Shown: positions 33,640 through 46,218, numbered from the stretch's first letter. The stretch: 64,000 bases of DNA from Annona cherimola (GCA_030490835.1 CM059973.1:50596008-50660007); one strand, 5' to 3'. Translations and numbers: made by a program. Notes: generated by a model not told the origin, from the sequence alone.

Positions 33640-36141
33640 TGATGCGCACCAAGTGCTTGTCGTTAAGAGCACTGTGATCACCAGTTTAATTAAAATTAAC
33701 CGAAACACATTAAAGCTACCACTATACGGATGATAGTGTAGAATAACGGTGAGTCGGGTCGAATCCACAGAGAGGCGATGTAGTTTTGAATTGTTTTTAA
33801 GAGAAAAAGAAGGTATAGAGAAGAGAGAGAAAAAGAAAGAGAGAAGAGAGAAGGGAGAGAAAGAAGAGAGACGTTGGAGAGAGAAAAGAAAAGAGAAATT
33901 AGAAGAAATTAGAGAGAGAAAGAGAGAAGAGAGAAAAAGACAAGAGAGAAAGACGTTAGAGAGAGAGAGAAGAAGAAATTAGATAGATAAGAGAGAAGAG
34001 AGAGAAAGAGAGAAGAGAGAAAGAGAAGAAAGAGAGAGAAAAGGAAAGAAATTAGGAGAGAGGAGAGAGAGACGTTAGAGAGAGAGAGAAGAAGAAATTA
34101 GAGAGAGAAAGAGAGAAGAGAGAGAGAAAGAAGAGAGAAAGAGAGAAGAGAGAAAGAGGAGAGAGAGAAAGAGAAGAGAGAGAAAGAAAAGGAAAGAAAT
34201 TAAGAGAGAGGAAAGAGAGACGTTAGAGAGAGAGAGAAAAAGAAAATAGAAAATAGAAGAAATTAGAGAGAGAAAGAGAGAAGAGAGAAAGAGAAGAGAG
34301 AAGAGAGAGAAAGAGAGAAGAGAGAAAAGAAATGAAAATAGAAGAAATTGGAGAGAAAAAAAGGGAGACAAGAAGCTAAAAGAAATTATAATTAGCTAAC
34401 AACTTAATTAAAACTATTCTAAGAAAGCAATAAAAGCTATGAAATTTAACTATTAAAGCAGGAAAGAGAATTACATTAAATTTAATCTAAAAATTACAAA
34501 ACATAAAGCAGTAAATCTAATCTAAAAATTAAAACTACAAATTAAAAATTAACAACTACGAAACGCTACCAACTATAATGCAGAAAAATAAAATGCACAT
34601 CACCCATATAAAAGCGAATCTCCACGTAATGGAATTTTTATTGCTTGGCCCCACCTCCTTGCTACGGGTCCCACAAAAACGGGTCCCACCCACTTGCTAG
34701 GGGTCCCACAAAATGGGTCCCACCCAAGGGGGAAAAGAGGAGTGTATAGGGTATGGGGTCTTTCCTTGGGATGAGTGGAGGCTCTTTTATAGTTGTGGGA
34801 GGGCACCCCTTTTCCATTTGGCTTCCGATGTGGGATTTTCTGCATTGCCATATTGCTTCTTGACTTTGCTGGTTTGTTCACGACGGATGACTGCCGTGGA
34901 CTCAGACGATGAGATGTAGAGCCGAATCCGTTCTGCTTGATTGGGAAACTATTGGTTGGAGCTTCAGCTTTGGATTGATTTAATAATGCTTAGAATTAAC
35001 GGGGAAGGAGGATCGTGCAGCTGCGACTTGGTGCTTGGCCGATGGACGCAATTTGCTGTCAATTGGGACGGCTGGATGCATAAGAAGAGAAAAGCGGCTG
35101 CTTGTATTTGGGCGTGATGGAAGGGAAGCTGCTCGAAATCTTCCCCTCCTCGGCGGTGGCCATTCGCTCCTCCGTCGCTCTCAACCAAATGCACCCGGCC
35201 GTGAAGCTGAGCAGGAGGATAAGGATTTGTTTCATTGGAAGCCGGTTCCAGGGATGGATCTGGCACAGTTCCATTAACGGGGGATGGATTTGGGCGTTGA
35301 ATTTCCATGGCTGCCGCTAATTGCTGAAATTAAAGGGTGCAGCTACCGATTTTTGCTTGAATGGGTGGGCACGAGCTGCTGCCGTTGATGGGTGCTGGTT
35401 CTGCTATTGCTTGGATTGGGGAAGACGGAGACGAGGAGACGATCAGGCCGGAGCTTTGAGGTGGGTTCCTGCTGCAATGGATCTGGGCTGGCCGGTTTTA
35501 TCGCTGCCGGCGAAGAGGAAGTGCTGCCGATTTTGTTGTGGCTGCCGGATTTGGGCGAGATGGTGGAGAAGAGGGCGTTTTTGGCTTGCGGCAGAGCTGC
35601 TGGTCGGAGGAGACGATGGAGCACCAAACTGGTGCTCCGGCGGTATATGGGAATTTGGTGACCTACAGTGCATTTAAACACGAATTAAAATATTGATTCT
35701 TGGCCAAATAATTTCAAAATCGTCATCTATCTTCTAAATTTAATATATATATATATATTTAACTTCTTTTGAATTCGTTTTATCAATTAATTTATTATAG
35801 TCTATTTTGTTCCCTATATTTTGAAATATAATTGGGGAGATATGTATGTTTTACCCAATTAAACTATTTTATAATTTTGCCCGAGTTATGCTAATACTAT
35901 TTCAAAGTTATATATATATATATTTGTTAGACCAATTTAATTTTACCGTAGCATGTATCATTATCTTTGTAATTTTATATTTTTAAAATATTGCAAAATG
36001 ACCATTTTATAGCAAAATTAAAGATTCTATCGAAAATATGATTTTCATGAAATTCCACTTAAAACATGTATTTATTTAACATTTTAATATTTAATTGTGC
36101 AAATTTAATATGAAATTAAATGAAAAATTTTAGACTTATCA
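33640..36141 (-). mobile_element. 5' LTR of the young Athila-type element
   Basis: 2502 bp, the twin of 26261-28757 with the same TATA box (34784-34792), GC-rich island (34958-35663) and purine tract (33800-34375). It would have been the transcribing LTR. Confidence 0.9.
33800..34375. repeat. Long GA-rich purine tract, second LTR copy
   Basis: Same tract as at 26416-26990, with small insertions and deletions of GA words; the peptide frame starting in each copy is identical for its first 77 codons, which reflects recent duplication by reverse transcription rather than selection. Confidence 0.9.
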
Positions 36142-38665
36142 CTTGCTCACCTGAATTAACTTTAGTTTTCTTCGTCCACCTTTTCTTCATCTTTGCCTAT
36201 ACACGTAAGAATGACATTGCATTCACAAACATAATCTCATATGCTTGCACATCATATAGTTTTTCAATCCGCATGATTTTCATCAATTTACTTATCTCAC
36301 TTATCTTTTAAGTTGTATATTCATTTTACCAATTCGTAGAGTGGTATATCTTATGCTTCCTTAGCAACAATTCTTTTCATTTTTAATATCCTTATTTAGG
36401 GTTCAAACTTATTATAACCTTTCATTTAACTAAACGTATGAAAGTTCATTACTTCCCATTTATCATTTAACATCCATTCTTTACATTTCTCACATTGGTG
36501 CTCATTTTAGGCATATACTTATGAGTTAGGACTTTACATATTAATTCCAAATTTTAAGATTTCTTAATTTTCTCAAAATAACCCCTTCTTTTCACATTTT
36601 ACCATATTTATTTCCATTTTTACATTTTAAATATTCACATTTAGTCATTTTCCATTCTTACCTTCCATACCCTTCATGTGTACTCTCTTAGTTATACATA
36701 TATTATATGTTATTCAATTTTATTCAAAACAGTACCTTGTCTTCCATTTTTGCCTAATTTAGACACTTAATTAGCACATAATTTAGGTTATGTTCATGAG
36801 ATTAAAGTTCCTTAATTACATGATTACAAAACAGCAACTTTTCCATCATACTTTCCATATTAAACGTCCATATCAATATATATCTCTTAAACAGATTTTT
36901 ATATTTTTAATTCCAGCTCTTAGACGTCTCCTTTTTTGCTCCATATTTAGGATATTTTCATGACATCAAAGTCCACAAATCAATTTGCCCAAAATAGCAA
37001 CTTTTCTTCCATACTTCTCCACCCTTTGACATCCACTTCACATGTCCAAATAAAATAGATTTTTGAATATTATTTTCAGCCTATGTCGGACGTTCATACT
37101 ACCTTATATTAGGGTATTTTACCTTTCAAATCATCCACATATTAGGTTATTTAAATCATGCATCAATTCCACCTCAAATGGATAGAATTTTCATCAAATT
37201 ATCAAGTTCATGTTTCACCTTTCTAAGATTCATTAATCATGTTTGGTTCAACATACATTAATCATGGAAACATTTAACATAATCCACACATATCATATAC
37301 TCAAAACAGCAACTTAAATTGAAAATTTATAAAAATTTCAGCATAGTATACTTAGGATAATTAGCCCTAAAGCCATACTTAACATTCTTGAAAGCTTAAA
37401 TTGAATCCTCTAGTTCATTTAGCATTTAGTAACCCTATTAAGGGTTCATAAATCATTATTTAGGGTTCATAAATGAATCAATTTATAACCCTTGAATTAA
37501 GCTAGAAAACTTAGAAATTCATAAACCAACTTAGTTTAATACCTACTTGAACTTGTGTAGATTTTGCTCCCGCTTGTCAAGCTTGGTTTGCTTCTCTTTC
37601 TTCCCTTCTTTTTCTTCTTTTTTTTCACTTTTTCCTCTCTTTTCCCCTTGCTTAGAACGTCCACTATTGCTAGACGTAGTTTTTTTTCCACAAAGCTGTC
37701 CACTTTGAGAAAACGTCCACTTGCCCTCTCTCTCTCCTTTATATTTGTTGTTTTCACCCGTCCTTTTCCACCTTATTTTGAAGTTAAATAATAACCCATA
37801 TTTATCCTCTTAAGTGCTGGCATATTTATCCTCTAATTTTGTATTTTTGAAAAAATTTTAAAAATAAAAATCTGCCCAAACAGTCCTTGAGCACATCCCC
37901 CCTTAACCTCCTATTTTGGCATTTTGTGCCAACAATTTATGCCCAAAATTCAGCCATTAATCACCCCTGATTTTGCTGGACTTTTTACCCACAATTTCTG
38001 AATTTTTGAATTGACAAAAATGCCCCAAAATTTTGCCTCATTTCCAAGCATTAAACCCCTTAACTTTTCATTAATGACATGACACTTTTTGAAGATAAAA
38101 GTCAACTGATTTTGTCCTTATGTGATAAGCATTTTTCTACGATAATTAGCTTAATCAAATCCATCCATATGATAAGCCATGTCATTTTAACCATCAATGA
38201 AAACTTTTTTCTCAAAATGACCTTTCTAATGTAAGTTATGATCTTTTGAAATTGTCTCTTGAATTTAGATGAAATTAACTCATTATCAACCTAATTAAAT
38301 CATAATTAACATAATCCATCCTATTCACAAGATAGCACGTCATCATGTGCTTACCCTTCAAATTTCACGTCAATCCGCCTTATAGGCGTCAAGTTATGAA
38401 TTTTCTAACCATAAACACATCAATCTGATAATTATCATCATAATTACTATCAAATTGATCATAATTTACAAAATAATTAATCATGCCATATTACCATTTC
38501 TTATACCTCATTTAGTCTCTTTGTACACATTAACCTACATTGAGCCATAGTGATTAATTTAATCACCTTACTTAATTAATGGCTTTAATCCCTATCATTC
38601 AATTAAATCACACAATTAATCATGTTAAATGTCTAGTTTACATGTATGGACCTCATGGTATCACA

Positions 38666-39340
38666 CATTGCAAGCAAGATATAATTTTAAGTCAAGAAAG
38701 TTAGCACTTTGGCACCAAAATCTGGCACCTTGGCTTCAGTAATCACTAGATAAAAAATTCAAAAAGCAGACAACTCAATAACTGCCTTAGACAGTTTGGC
38801 GTCGTGGCACCAACCCTTGCACATGTGAAATTCCACATGTGTCTCACTCCGTTTTGCAAGGGGTATAAATTCTCTCTTAAGGTTTCTCAAACATAAGCTA
38901 AAAGAGCACGAATTGGAGCAAGAAAGAGGAGAAAATAAGGGATTTCAAGCTAGAGATGGAGATCCACTTAGAGGAGGAATCCAACTGAGTTTTATCTTCT
39001 CTTTCTCTCTATTCTTTTATATTATCATTCTTTTGCTCTCGGGATGTATATGAACGTGGTTATGATGGGATTATTCATTATGTTTATAGGCTGAAACTTG
39101 TGATGAGGAGATTATGATAAACTTGAGCTCTAGACTAAGCTTAGTTTCTTGTACTTGAAATGAATACATGATTGTGATGTGACTTGTGTTATGTGATATT
39201 ACCTTTATATATCATGCTTAATACTTCTACAAACCTAATCAACTTATAAATTGTTGTAATATCTAGATCTATACTTAGAAAAGTGTGGTTTAGAGAGATC
39301 TATATGTATAGCTAAAAATTTTCATTTTAATAGGTGTATT
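38666..39340 (+). mobile_element. Athila-type LTR fragment
   Basis: Similar, in order, to the LTRs at 40325 and 48833: GTTAGCACTTTGGCACCAAA, TTTGGCGTCGTGGCACCAAC, CACATGTGAAATT, the TATA-like GGGGTATAAATTCTC near 38868, a GAGCAAG-rich stretch and TTACC.TTATATATCATGCTTAA. It begins exactly where the chromovirus LTR ends, so the chromovirus probably inserted into it. The right end fades near 39340. Confidence 0.65.
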
Positions 39341-40324
39341 TTTTAATATGAATTTACAGCTTTAAGCAAATTAATTTTAAGTTATATTAGGGTTGGGATA
39401 TTTGTCATTTCATAGGGGCTAATGACCTTTTTAACAAATTCATAAGAGTGTTGGTGAAATATAAGAGTATATTTGGAATTTTAGAAAGTTGTGATGTACA
39501 AATAAAATTGAGAAAGTGAAAATTTTGAAAGTTCATAAGATATATAGGTAAATTTTGAGTATATAGGTAAAATTTGATGGGTATATGATATATCAAATAC
39601 TTTTAACAATGTTCTTGCACCTTTATAATCTTCAATGCTTTCTTATTAAATCTCAATTGATCTTTTCTAATCCTAACTAATTTATTGGGAAAATTCTTTA
39701 TATACTCATGTCTTTTACTCGTTATTAACATGTCTACAATATTTCATAAATTCCTTCCATACTTACTGTATGAAAATTGTTGTTATCCAGAATTTAGAAT
39801 AAAACATGAATTTCTGAAATCTTGTAAATGTACTAGGAACTTTCGGCAAACGTTGTTGAGTACACAAGGAATTTTCCATGTTACCAGAAAAGTAATTTAT
39901 TTTCCTTCAATTTTCAAGGGTTAATTTATACCTAAACTAAGATGTGCCTGCCAAAAAATCTTACCATTTCATTCTTAGTCACCAACAAAACTTGATTGAT
40001 ATTGAAGCTTTTTACAAATAGAACCACCCAACGTGGATAGATTTTCATTATTTTCTTAAAGGATTAACATTCTTGCTAATAAAAAATTAAATTATTTTCA
40101 TTCACATGACAATGATTTTAAACCTCTTTCATCTAAGTCTACCAAGACTTTGACTATTGTTAATTAGTGTTGCCATATATGAAATAATTTGAAAAAGTGT
40201 TAATAGGACGAAAATTAAAATTGTTGATATTGACAAAAAATTATTTTTTATTGTCATAGATTTTAATGCCCCATATTTGAAAGGGATTTTTCAAAATTTG
40301 ACTATTTTCTATTGTATTGGAGAA
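39341..40324. other. Unassigned AT-rich sequence
   Basis: About 1 kb between two retroelements. I see no coding similarity, repeat or RNA gene; ORFs are short and lack context. Its last five bases, GAGAA (40320-40324), are the left target-site copy of the next element. Confidence 0.5.
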
Positions 40325-41750
40325 TGATAACTCGTGAAAATGTGAATTATCACGGCTCATTTCAAACTAGTTTTGAATGTTAGTCCAAGAGAATATAGTG
40401 AAATTGCATTCATTCAGCTTAGTTTTCATGCATTAAGCATTTTAGGTGCAATATGTAGTTTTTTATGCATTTTTAGTATAAAATAGGTATTTATAGTTCA
40501 TTTATTCGGTTTAGTTGATTTTTACAGGAAGGACGGACAACTATCCACTTGAGAGTGAGTCGTGATGAAGAACCGAGTCAAATGAAGAAGCAGGCTGGTT
40601 GGCGCCCCGGCATCGACCAGCGGTGTCCAGGCACCATCCCACCACCTCACAAGAACGACCCAAAATCCTTAAGTTGGCAAAGATTCCAGAAAGGCGCCAA
40701 CCCCCACACAAGTGAAATTTTGCATGTGTCTTGGGCTAAATGCAAAGGGGTATAAATTATCACTTAGGGTTCATTTAGGGCAAGATAGAGAAGATGAGGG
40801 AGTGGTCGTAGTTGCTGTGGAAAAAGGAGAAAACCAAGGCTCCAGAGAAGAGCAAGTGGAGATCCAAGCTAACATTGCAAATCTATTGAGTTTCATCTCC
40901 TCTTCTCATCTATCTCTTCATATTTGTTATTCTTCTTGCTTGGGATGTTTGTAAACTTAATTTTAATGGAAATCGAGGTCATGTTTATAAGCTGAATCTT
41001 CGTATGGTAGGAGATATGTAGGATTTGAACTCATAACTTATGTTATTTGGTTTTTTTATGCTTGAATTAATAATACAGTTGTGTTGTGACTTGTGTTGCT
41101 TGAGATTACCCTTATATATCATGCTTAATGCGTTTATAAGCTTTGCAATCTTGTGGATTGATTGAATATTCATATTCATGCTTGAAAAAGTGGGATTTGA
41201 ATAAGATCTATATATGAGGCACAGGTTTTCCAGCTCTCGTTTGTGTTGAATGTTAATATGGATAGGAATATACCTATTAACCCTGTGTAATCTTGATTAG
41301 GTTATGTGGTTCTCATCCTTCTTTCACTTGTGTGTATAGGAACATAGCACATAACTAGAACTTAGTTAGGTTTATATCTGTTGGAAGATATATATGAATA
41401 TGAATGTACCTAGATTAGTAATCTCTGCACAACTAACTTAAATGGGACTAAATGATATAATTATGATTCAATGAATTCATATTCCTACCTACCTTAATCA
41501 TCTCAAGGCAATCTCAGCAGTATCCACTCCATTTTGGTCATTTACTGTTTTCTTAGTTTAGTTTAATTCAATTCTTTAAAAACAAACTCTCATTACTTTA
41601 CCAATTCACTTAGACAATTGAGATTTAAGGTCCTAACCTGTTTAACACAATTCTCGTGGGAACGATACTCTATTCACTCTTTATTACTTGATCGGCACAT
41701 ATACTTGCATCAAAATGAACATTTTTATTAGACATATACGCAGTTCGTCA
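40325..41750 (+). mobile_element. 5' LTR of the plus-strand Athila-type element
   Basis: 1426 bp, from TGATAACTCGTG to CAGTTCGTCA. TATA-like GTATAAATT at 40750-40758 follows a GGCGCCAACCCCCACACA block. The inner sequence includes ACCCTTATATATCATGCTTA and a conserved end ACTTGATCGGCACATATAC. ORFs in it are chance. Confidence 0.9.
40750..40758 (+). promoter_or_regulatory. TATA box of Athila-type 5' LTR
   Basis: GGGGTATAAATTATCACTTA. The 3' LTR has CGGTATAAATTATCACTTA at 46651-46669 and the fragment at 38868 has GGGGTATAAATTCTC, so position and sequence are kept in the family. Confidence 0.6.
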
Positions 41751-41756
41751 AGTTTT

Positions 41757-41774
41757 TGGCGTCATTGTTGGGGA
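41757..41774 (+). promoter_or_regulatory. Primer-binding site for tRNA-Asp, decayed
   Basis: TGGCGTCATTGTTGGGGA, six bases after the LTR end TTCGTCA. It differs from the intact site at 33616 at four positions, all C-to-T or G-to-A, as expected from deamination of methylated cytosines. Confidence 0.88.
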
Positions 41775-41907
41775 TTGGTGCTTTAAACTTAGTAACTAAC
41801 AATTTCAATTGTCTTCTGTGAATGTGTATATATTATACATAGTTTTTCTTTTCTTTTTTTGCTTTTGATAAAATTTTATTTTAAGGATCTTTTTAGTGCA
41901 ATTTTCA

Positions 41908-42537
41908 ATGGCTTCAAATGCTTACCATTGGCCAAATGCAAAATTTTCAACACCACGAACCATGGGTTTCCATGAGTATGACAATACATGGGCACATCCA
42001 GCTCAAATTGCAGGTTTTGGTAATCATATACAGGATATGGACAATTTTTATTCAACTTACTGCGATTTGTGCGGAGGCAAGGGACATTTATCAAATCAAT
42101 GCGTGTATTACTCAGCATCCATCGGTTATCTTGATCATTCAAATGATGCATGGGACAATTATGGAAATCCGCAATCAAAAAATATGACGTCGATGGGATG
42201 TCAAGCATATCAAGCAGGGGAGTCATCACCACCTGAAAGCAAGTCAATTTTAGAGGACATGATCATGCAATTCATGAAAAGCCAAATGGAGTTTAACATG
42301 AACATGCCAAAGCGGGTGGAGCAGTTGGCTACTGCAATCCAAAATAGGCATCAAGAGTCTTGTCCAACTGATATTGAGGAGGACTCAAAGGAAATTGTGT
42401 TAGATGAGGGCTGCACAATCACTATAAGCATCAAAGAAGACATATCTGTTTATACAACAAAACAATTTGCCCCTCAATCCATGCTTGAACAATTGGCTGA
42501 GCCAATGGAAGACCCGAAAGTAAAAAAAGAAAATTGA
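41908..42537 (+). pseudogene. Athila-type gag remnant with CCHC knuckle
   Basis: 210-codon open frame from ATG 41908 (MASNAYHWPNAKF); an upstream in-frame ATG at 41896 is possible. A knuckle CDLCGGKGHLSNQC (CX2CX4HX4C) lies near residues 52-65. The following part (SILEDMIMQFMKSQMEF then VEQLATAIQNR) is the helical stretch seen after the knuckle in Athila/Tat gag. The N-terminal Retrotrans_gag domain is absent, so this is an internally deleted gag. Coding-like sequence continues past the stop to about 42690 (HINAPLIGLPEIKVQ). Confidence 0.78.
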
Positions 42538-42849
42538 TGAAGAAATAGAGGTTGATATAGTGAAAAAAGTTGAAAATTATCATATCAACGCGCCTCTAAT
42601 TGGTCTTCCTGAAATTAAGGTGCAGAGTGACTTAATTGATCAATGCATAGACTTGGAAAGCAGCATTAATTCAAAACCCTGAACAACTCTTCTACAGCCT
42701 CTATGAAATTTAGGAAATGAGGCAAACAGATCCATTCAAAAAGGCTAAGAAGAGGTCTGAACTTCCAGTGCACAATCCGCACGGAAGGAAGTTCGATAGA
42801 GCGGGAATTGACTAATCATTACGGAATATCGGGCTGAGGACAATAAATT

Positions 42850-42873
42850 TAGTGCTGAATGGGAGGCAACCCA
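42850..42873 (+). other. Conserved TGGGAGGCAACCCA motif
   Basis: TTAGTGCTGAA then TGGGAGGCAACCCA, downstream of the gag remnant; counterpart of 31371-31394. The stretch from here to 43949 has no coding domain. It includes GC-rich GCGGCGCCCC and GGCGCCGCAGC words (43180-43260) and a C/T-rich leader (43350-43620). Confidence 0.75.
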
Positions 42874-43949
42874 TTATTCTTTTTTATTTTTGTCCCGAGG
42901 CATGGATTTATGATCTATCTATGTGGCTTGAAGCAGGGAAACCTGAAAAGCATTTCAGGCAACCAAGCATGCAAATCCTATCCATTTGGTTGGTTAATTC
43001 TTATGATTTTTTTTTGGAAAACGAAAGTGAACCCTACTAGTTGAAGAGCTCAAGATCATGGAATGCCGAGTAAGAAAGGCCAAGTGAATTTTCTCCAAGC
43101 ACCAAATGTTTAAGTATGGGAAAGCAATTAAGTATGTTGATGGCCAGATCAAAGAGGAAACAGAAGTGCATTGGAACCGCGGCGCCCCAACATGATGCCC
43201 AGGCGCAATGAGGACAATCCTGAATTTTTCGGAGCCAGCGAGTTATCGCCTAGGCGCCGCAGCATCGGGGCCCTGGCACCGCTTTGTGGGCAACGCGACC
43301 CGGACGAGCATAGATAGCTTGGGTTAGGATTTTCACCCTAACCTCGAGCTCCAACGCCATTTTTCCCTTTCTTCCTCTTCTCCAAACCCTAGCAACACTA
43401 TTCCCCTCCATTCCTCCTCCCTTCTTTTTCCATTTCTCCCCCAATCTCCTCTCCATTTCTTTTTCTTCTTCTTCCATTCTATCTCTCCAACTTTTCATTT
43501 CTAGATCCAACTCAAATCCTCCCCAATCAAACCTCTACATCTCCTAAACCTACGCCCCATTTCTACCCTACATTCCCACTCCATTTCCCCTTCATTTTCA
43601 TCCCATATAAGCTACCATCATCTTCTCTGTTTTCAACCGACGCCAGATTTTTGAAGGCAGACGAATCGACGCCTAGGTGCCACCCAGCCGCGCCGCAGTG
43701 CCAGTGCAAACAGCCCTTAACTTTCAAGATTTCAAAGAAAGCAATTGGGTAACTCCTCTTGATCTTTGGTTAGATTAATATTCTTAATATTGTGGATTCC
43801 TTGTGTGGTTGAATGTGAATTTGGTGCATTGGGGATTGAAAATTAGTGATTTGAATGGTGATTGGAAGTTTAGTTTGGAATTGGCATGGAGATTGAATCG
43901 AAGTGGTTTTAGATTGGCATCTTTGTGGTTTGTTTGATTATTTGGAGAT

Positions 43950-45064
43950 ATGGCCTCTTCTTCCTCTGCCAAAAGAAATAAAACACAAGACCCAATGGAT
44001 TTTGATGCCAACTGCTTTGTCTCGGCTCAGTCGTTTAAGCGATATACCGACTCTTTGAAAAAGAGACACCTTATACCTGAGCGGGAGATAAAGATAGATT
44101 CCTTCTCCGACAGTTTTATCAATGCACTCAAGGCCCAGGGGTGGCAAAAATTCATGGCATAGCCACAGCCGGCCATTATACCAGTGGTGAAGGAATTTTA
44201 TGCAAATGCAGTTGAGCATGACCAGGGTCGGGTCAAGGTCAGAGGAAAGATAGTCCCCTTTCATCCCGAAGCAATCAACGCATTCTATGAGATGCCTAAT
44301 ATTGATCACCCGGATCAATATGAGGAATTGTTGGAGGGAGACGAAGGGATGTAAGTGCAATCACTCGGGACTATTGTGAAACACCACCCACGTGGAAATC
44401 GACAGGAGGGCAACTTACATCTTTCAAGCGCGGGGATTTCCGCTATCATGGGAAGATGATGTTCTACTTTATCTCAGCCAAACTTATGTCTTCGACCCAT
44501 GTGAGTGAGGTTACCATGGATAGGGCGCTTCTCCTACATGCCATCTACTCGAACTTGTCTATTGATGTGAGGAGATTGTTGTATAATCAGATATACGCTA
44601 GTGCCCGGGCTCCTAGAGGCAGTTACTGGTTCCCGTCGCTTATCACCGGATTATGCAAGAGAGCGGGAGTCCGATGGGAAGCTACTAAAGAGGTACTCAA
44701 CTGCTAGGCTATCATCAATGACTTATCCTTCTAAGTTTTTTTCGATCCCGAACCGCCACCACTCGTCCAACAGCCAACCACAGGCTGCTTCCTCATCTCA
44801 ACCACCCCTGACCAGTGTGAGGCTGACCAATCTGGAGAATCTAATGGCAGCCCAAGCCTGATTAGCCCGGTTTCTACAGCAGTCTAATCGGGCTATGGAG
44901 GCGCACTTTCGCAGACTTATGGAGGATCGGCACATTGATATGATAGCATTACCACCATTCTCGTCGACAACTCTTGAGTTCCGAGCATGATTTGATCAGT
45001 CTTCACAGCAGCCAAATGAAGAAAGTAAGCATGATGAAGACGACTCCTCCGCATTAGACGCCTA
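43950..45064 (+). pseudogene. Putative plant transposon protein domain, broken
   Basis: Starts MASSSSAKRNKTQDPMDFDA at 43950. The first 70 codons are open; then with stops and frame changes come VVKEFYANAVEHDQGRVKVR, FHPEAINAFYEMPNIDHP, FISAKLMSSTHVSEVTMDRA (from 44465) and FPSLITGLCKRAGVRWEA. This succession matches the family annotated in Pfam as 'putative plant transposon protein' (PF20167, from memory), often found in Athila/Tat-type elements. The end is Ser/Gln-rich and acidic (KHDEDDSSALDA). Role unknown. At least two frameshifts and several stops make it a pseudogene. Confidence 0.8.
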
Positions 45065-45720
45065 GGGGAGTTCCTGTCCTTTCCATTTTGTTTTACTTTT
45101 GTATTTCAGTTTATGATCATGTAGGTTTAATATAGTTTTATCATTGAGGACAATGCATCCCTCAAGTTTGAGGGGGTGTATAATTCCCCATTGTGAGTTT
45201 GTATTCATGTTTTGAATAAATGTTAGATTGCATATCATGTCAAACTCTCCCTTTGAAAATTATCTTGTTTCAATCCATTTTGATGAAAAATGTGCAAGGT
45301 CGAGAAAAAGTTTAACTTGAAATCGATTTCATGAAAAATCGAAAATTCATGCTTAGGACTATGCGTAAAAGTTGCAAGTAACGTGTGAATGAATTGAGCA
45401 AATTTTATAGTACATTGTTATAATTCAATTTCATGCTAATTTTTTTCAACTGAAATGATAAGAACTGAGTTAGATGTTTGATAACCACGTGCTTTAAGGA
45501 AATAAATGGTCTCAAAAATGTGTAAAATTTCAAAAAAAAATTCTAATGAGATCTAAAATGGGTTAACTTGCATGTTCAGTATCCCTACCAAATTATCAGA
45601 ATAATAAAAGGGGGTGACTGACCTAAGCTGAGTAACCGGGACTTGACATCAATAAATACCAAGGTTCGCATAAAAAGGCAAGGGAAAGTCATAGAAATAA
45701 CTCTTTAAAAAAAATTCTCT

Positions 45721-45802
45721 CCAAATACCCTGAAATATGGTGAGGGAAGTCAAAATATAGATAGAAAACATCTCTCCAGATACCCTGAAATATAGTGAGG
45801 AG
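45721..45802 (+). repeat. Two-copy 3' UTR motif AATACCCTGAAATATGG
   Basis: Copies at 45721-45746 and 45776-45802, about 55 bp apart and about 420-500 bp upstream of the polypurine tract. Same motif, orientation and distance relative to the element as at 29098-29253. Confidence 0.85.
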
Positions 45803-46205
45803 AGTCATGCAATTAGTTTGGGGGGGAAAGAATGTGCAGTTAAACAAAATGAGATCAAGTGAATTAACATCATGTCTTTGACCAAAAAGTTGTGCTTAAC
45901 CTTCATTCACTTGTTTTCTAACCAGTTTCTTTTAATCAGGAGAAATATTAGCAGGATTGAATTATTACGTTGGATTAATAGCATTGTCATTTCCATGTAA
46001 CTTGATTTGAGAATAAAAATGAAAACTCATGTCCTATTTTGAGAAATTTATGATTTTTTATGCAATATTTCAAGTTAAGGTTGTTCTTTGCCTTGTCGAG
46101 TGGAGAAATGTGATTGTTAGAAGTATAATTGGAATTATGTTGAGTTGACAGGATCCGTATTCATTCATTCTGTGTTCATGTGTTGCTCGAGGACTAGCAA
46201 TGTTT

Positions 46206-46218
46206 AAGTTTGGGGGTG
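46206..46218 (+). promoter_or_regulatory. Polypurine tract of plus-strand Athila-type element
   Basis: AAGTTTGGGGGTG, directly followed by the 3' LTR (CGATAACTC, first base changed from T to C). It is preceded by GAGGACTAGCAATGTTT, which is usual at this place in Athila/Tat elements. Confidence 0.88.

Larger units (their letters stand above)
26261..36141 (-). mobile_element. Young non-autonomous Athila-type Ty3/gypsy element
   Basis: 9881 bp with 5-bp TSD CTTGC (26256-26260 and 36142-36146). On the minus strand: 5' LTR (33640-36141), tRNA-Asp primer-binding site, one broken gag/pro-like ORF, TGGGAGGCAACCCA motif, 3' UTR repeats, polypurine tract, 3' LTR (26261-28757). Without the nested P LTR the internal part is about 3.2 kb, too short for pol, and no RT, RNase H or integrase is seen. 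The LTRs differ by about 15 substitutions and a few indels in 2.5 kb by eye. It must have moved using enzymes from an autonomous relative. Confidence 0.9.
6768..38665 (-). mobile_element. Tekay/Del-type Ty3/gypsy chromovirus, disrupted
   Basis: One minus-strand element in the order 5' LTR (23463-38665), iMet primer-binding site (23446-23457), extra ORF, gag, protease, RT, RNase H, integrase with chromodomain, polypurine tract (11231-11243), 3' LTR (6768-11230). Domain order and the chromodomain place it in the chromovirus branch of Ty3/gypsy. It is dead: stops and frameshifts occur throughout, a solo LTR splits integrase, and its 3' LTR lacks the outer end. Without insertions each LTR is about 3.6 kb. 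The two LTRs look about 90 percent identical over the last 160 bp I compared by eye, so the insertion is old. CATTG (38666-38670) may be one target-site copy; the other was lost near 6767. Confidence 0.88.
23463..38665 (-). mobile_element. Chromovirus 5' LTR, interrupted by two insertions
   Basis: Ends (plus coordinates) TGTGGCACCCC at 23463 and GGTATCACA at 38665. Made of 23463-23625, 25330-26260 and 36142-38665, interrupted by the P LTR and the Athila-type element. It keeps the GGATGGCGCCGCCGGCCT block near 25905 and a TATA-like CAAATATAAAGG (minus, about 37737-37746). Collinear with 6768-11230. No genes in the LTR pieces. Confidence 0.88.

Noticed and set aside
40549..40954. ORFs of 68 and 80 codons in Athila-type LTR (again 46705-46896)
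   Set aside because: They lie in LTR sequence around the TATA box, differ between the two LTRs and have no known domain.
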